A stretch of DNA of 8,455 nucleotides, from assembly GCA_905234575.1 (NCBI GenBank), contig CAJOIG010000067.1:1-8455 (forward strand), read 5' to 3'. Position numbers and translations under genes: made by a program. Below the pieces are notes generated by a model, which searched no databases, was not told the DNA's origin, and worked only from the letters and a program-made list of their open reading frames with translations. Below are positions 5,730-8,455 of this stretch, one piece after another; positions within the stretch are counted from its first letter, which is position 1; each line of letters opens with the position of its first letter. The DNA comes from an uncultured Oscillospiraceae bacterium (GTDB lineage: Bacteria > Bacillota > Clostridia > Oscillospirales > Oscillospiraceae).

Positions 5730-8455
5730 TCAGGTGATGGTGGTCTTGCCGCGGTGGACGCGGATGTGCCGTCCGCAGATGTCGGCCTCATAGCCCTCCC
5801 AGCCGGAGGGCAGCCGCGGCTCCACGACAAGATGCCCGTCCTTCAGACGGATGCCGAGGAGGTCCTCCAGCACCACGCGGAAGAACCAGCCCGCCGAGCC
5901 GGTGTACCAACTCCAAAGGACCTCTCCGTAGTGGTCGGGGTTGGCGGAGACATCCGCCGCGAGAACATAGGGCTCCGCACCCCAGTGGGCGGGATCGTGG
6001 CTCGTGGGCAGCAGGGAACGAAGGATCTTTGCGCCCTCGTCCGTAAGCCCCTCCCGTAAAAGCGCCGAGGCGAGCCAGACCGCGCCGTGGGTGTACTGTC
6101 CGCCGTTTTCCCGGAAGCCCGGTCCGCAGGCGCGGATGGTGCCCGGGTCCCGGCCCTCGTCCTCGAAGGGAGGCTCGAACAGCTTCGTCAGTCCGTGGGC
6201 CTCGTCCCACAGCCGGTCCAGGCAGGAATGCAGGGCCAGCCGCACCCGCCGCCGATCCGACCCGGGGCAGAAGGCCGCCCAGCTCTGGGCGACGGAATCG
6301 ATGGCGCAGGCGGGCGCTCCGGCGCCGCCGAGGGGCGCGCCGTCCTGCCACCAGCCCCGCAGATACCACTGCCCGTCCCAGGCGCGCTCCGCCGCGGCGA
6401 GGAAGCGTTCCGCCGCCTCCCGCAGGCTCTGTGCGCCCTTGGTGCCGACGCGGTCCAGCAGATCCGCGAACCGCTCGGCGATGTGGATGAAGAACCAGGT
6501 CAGCCACACGCTCTCGCCGCCGACGCGGTCCATGCCGTCGTTCCAGTCTCCGGAGCCCGTGCGCAGCAGCCCGTGAGGGCCCTCGCCCCGCACCAGGACG
6601 CGCTCCAATGCCCGGCGGGCGTGGATCAGCACGGTCTCGGCGTCCTCCGAGGCCGCGGGCGTGAAATAGCGCTCCGGCTCCTCCTCCCGCAGGGGCGGTG
6701 CCTCGAGCCAGGGCGCCTCCTCGGAACAGAGGGCGGCGTCGCCGGTCTTTTCGACATATTCGCACAGCGCCCAGGGCAGCCACAGCAGGTCGTCCGAGCA
6801 GCGCGTCCGCACGCCGTGGGCGTTCCCCTGCGGGTCCTCGTGCCACCAGTGCAGCACGTCGCCCTCCCGGAACTGCCGCCGGCAGCAGGCGAGGATGTGG
6901 GCGCGGGTCCCGGAGGGGTCCGCGAGGACCGTGTTCACCGCGTCTTGGAGCTGGTCCCGGAAGCCGAAGGCCCCGCCGTTCTGGTAGAGACTCGTCCGGC
7001 CCAGCATCCGGCCGCTCAGCGCCTGGTAGGCGATCCAGCCGTTCATCATTCGGTCGAGCGCCGGATCGGGGGTCCTCACCCGCACCCGCCCCAGGGTATT
7101 CCGCCAGCCGTCCCGCACCCGCAGCAGCTCCTTCGCCGCCCGGTCCGGGTCGCAGAGCTCCCGCAGGACGCTCTCCTCCTCGCAGCCGCATACCAGCACG
7201 GTCCGGCCGCCGCCGTCGATGAGCGCCCCAAAGCAGGGGTCGAGCCCCGCGCCGGTCCGCCCGTCGAAGCGGGCCCGGTCCCAGGAGGCTGCGTCGCCCG
7301 TGAAGCCCTGGAAGTTCTTGCTGCATACCGCCCGCAGGGTCACGCCGGACCAGGCGGCCCGGGGATTGCGCGCCGTAAGACAGCCGTTTTCCATGCCGAC
7401 GACGGTGAACCGGGCGTCCGCCGGGTCCGGGGCCATGCACAGGGGCAGCTTCCAGCCAATATACGCGCCGTCGCCGCCATCGATGAGAAAGACTCGCGCC
7501 CTTCGTCCGGCGGGAAGGAAGGCCGTCACGCTGCCGTTTGCCGTCTCCCAGCGGGTCCAGCCGAAGCCGTGGGTGACGGCGCAGGGCCGGACACCGTCGG
7601 CAAAGAGGCTTTTGGCCCCGGCGGCGGTGATGAGGCAGAGCTCCTCGCCGCCGCCCGCGGCAAGCGGGTCGTTTTTCCATGGCGACAGGGGAAACTCCCG
7701 GGCGTTTCGGAGCCAGAGATGCCCCGTGCCCGCGTCCGCGGCCAGATAGCCGAAGTCCCCGTTCGCGAGGACGTTCGACCACGCCCGGGGCGGCAGAGGC
7801 GGCGTGCGGAAGCGCACCGCGCCCCCGGAGAGCCATTCGACCGCCGGCGCCTTCGCCGGGTCCCGCTCCGGGATGGGCCGTACCCCCGGCAGAGAAACGG
7901 GCTTGTCCGACCGCTCGGGCAGCGTCCGGACCGAGGAGGCCCGGACCGCGGGCCCGGCGTCGCCGAGAAGGCGGATGCCGCCGGAGACGTTCTCAAAGGC
8001 GGAAAGCCCGTAGCGGTCGAGATAACGACGCAGCGCATCCGTCCGGGGCGTCCGGTAATCGCCGGTCTCCTCCCCGGTCTCAAGGACGAGATCGTACCGC
8101 ACGCCGCAGGCCGTCAGCAGCGCATGCCGCTTGACGGCGCGCCGGGCTTCCGCGAGATCGCCCTCCGCCCGGACGCAGAGGATGGGCAGATCCCCGGAGA
8201 TGCCGCATGCCCACAGCTCCGGCCGGGTCCCGGCGTCCATGCCGCCGCGCACCCGCCCGGCCAGAAGGTCGGAGGAGAGCCGCAGGGCCGCGCCGAGCCC
8301 GTCGGCGCCGAGGCCGAGGAGTCCCGCCATGGAGCCCGCTATGTCCGCGGCCCCGCCCGTCAGGATGCGCCGGGCCGCGCTTCCGGCGTCCTCCCGGGAG
8401 CGCCCAAAGGCGATGGCCAGCGCCGCGCAGCCTCCTTCGGGGAGATGCGCCTCCA
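5730..8455 (-). CDS. NdvB-like cyclic beta-1,2-glucan synthase, C-terminal GH94 part (partial)
   Basis: About 907 C-terminal residues of a larger protein; the frame has no stop up to the right edge, so the start is outside. Residues are counted from the Met at 8330, likely internal. The first part, including LWACGISGDLPI (39-50) and a region ending near 100, resembles the linker that precedes GH94 in cyclic beta-1,2-glucan synthases. The GH94 beta-sandwich follows: AWSNVLANGDFGYL (183-196), NAREFPLSPWKNDP (209-222), THGFGWTRW (253-261). The catalytic (alpha/alpha)6 barrel carries YQNGGAFGFRDQLQD (449-463), RQFREGDVLHWWHED (485-499), RTRCSDDLLWLPWA (508-521), GDWNDGM (594-600), ENGGQYTHGAVW (741-752) and WYTGSAGW (808-815). 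GDWNDGM is the region of the family's catalytic acid, and the THG and TGS loops fit phosphate binding. GH94 enzymes phosphorolyse beta-glucosides; in NdvB/CGS this domain trims linear chain length. The end is short, stopping 22 residues after WEG. A stand-alone 1,2-beta-oligoglucan phosphorylase is the alternative. No clear terminator follows it. Confidence 0.87.
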   Translation of the reverse strand, partial: EAHLPEGGCAALAIAFGRSREDAGSAARRILTGGAADIAGSMAGLLGLGADGLGAALRLSSDLLAGRVRGGMDAGTRPELWACGISGDLPILCVRAEGDLAEARRAVKRHALLTACGVRYDLVLETGEETGDYRTPRTDALRRYLDRYGLSAFENVSGGIRLLGDAGPAVRASSVRTLPERSDKPVSLPGVRPIPERDPAKAPAVEWLSGGAVRFRTPPLPPRAWSNVLANGDFGYLAADAGTGHLWLRNAREFPLSPWKNDPLAAGGGEELCLITAAGAKSLFADGVRPCAVTHGFGWTRWETANGSVTAFLPAGRRARVFLIDGGDGAYIGWKLPLCMAPDPADARFTVVGMENGCLTARNPRAAWSGVTLRAVCSKNFQGFTGDAASWDRARFDGRTGAGLDPCFGALIDGGGRTVLVCGCEEESVLRELCDPDRAAKELLRVRDGWRNTLGRVRVRTPDPALDRMMNGWIAYQALSGRMLGRTSLYQNGGAFGFRDQLQDAVNTVLADPSGTRAHILACCRRQFREGDVLHWWHEDPQGNAHGVRTRCSDDLLWLPWALCEYVEKTGDAALCSEEAPWLEAPPLREEEPERYFTPAASEDAETVLIHARRALERVLVRGEGPHGLLRTGSGDWNDGMDRVGGESVWLTWFFIHIAERFADLLDRVGTKGAQSLREAAERFLAAAERAWDGQWYLRGWWQDGAPLGGAGAPACAIDSVAQSWAAFCPGSDRRRVRLALHSCLDRLWDEAHGLTKLFEPPFEDEGRDPGTIRACGPGFRENGGQYTHGAVWLASALLREGLTDEGAKILRSLLPTSHDPAHWGAEPYVLAADVSANPDHYGEVLWSWYTGSAGWFFRVVLEDLLGIRLKDGHLVVEPRLPSGWEGYEADICGRHIRVHRGKTTIT

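Noticed and set aside
5788..7836. A 682-codon minus-strand frame inside the GH94 gene
   Set aside because: It is the shifted frame of a clearly conserved GH94 sequence; composition is Arg/Gly/Ala-rich with no motif.

Overview
The window comes from a GC-rich bacterial chromosome, most likely a Gram-positive, low-oxygen Clostridia relative such as the Oscillospiraceae-type gut bacteria. This rests on several sequence signs: strong AAGGAGG-type ribosome binding sites, a cell-wall sorting signal on a surface protein, a YmfF/YmfH-type M16 peptidase pair (a typical Firmicutes arrangement), and intrinsic terminators with U-tracts. The assignment is an inference; no marker gene is present.

Layout. 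(1) Positions 2-1645, plus strand: the 3' part of a surface-anchored calcineurin-like metallophosphoesterase, open at the left edge. (2) Positions 1646-1850: a convergent intergenic region holding three stacked inverted repeats. One is a textbook bidirectional terminator, one is an 86-bp element with 9-bp perfect ends, and one is a GC-rich hairpin. (3) Positions 1851-5631, minus strand: a tightly packed four-gene operon, in transcription order ymfF-like M16 protein (no zinc site), ymfH-like M16 protein (zinc site present), lgt (prolipoprotein diacylglyceryl transferase) and a 105-residue coiled-coil protein. Gene junctions are a 20-bp overlap, a 3-nt gap and a 12-nt gap. A perfect extended -10 box lies just before the operon. 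(4) Positions 5730-8455, minus strand: the C-terminal GH94 part of a large protein resembling cyclic beta-1,2-glucan synthase (NdvB/CGS), open at the right edge.

How the genes work together. The two M16 proteins look like two halves of one peptidase: one has HxxEH plus the distal Glu, the other has the Arg/Tyr pair. Co-transcription with lgt places this peptidase next to the first step of lipoprotein maturation; whether that link is functional is not shown by the sequence. The GH94 protein and the phosphoesterase concern cell-surface or exported carbohydrate and phosphate chemistry and need not be connected to the operon.

I do not see a clearly new biological system. The points most worth a second look are the divided M16 catalytic residues beside lgt, the promoter/start arrangement of ymfF, the NdvB-like glucan synthase in an apparent Gram-positive, the non-canonical SPKTA sorting motif, and the structured 86-bp intergenic element.
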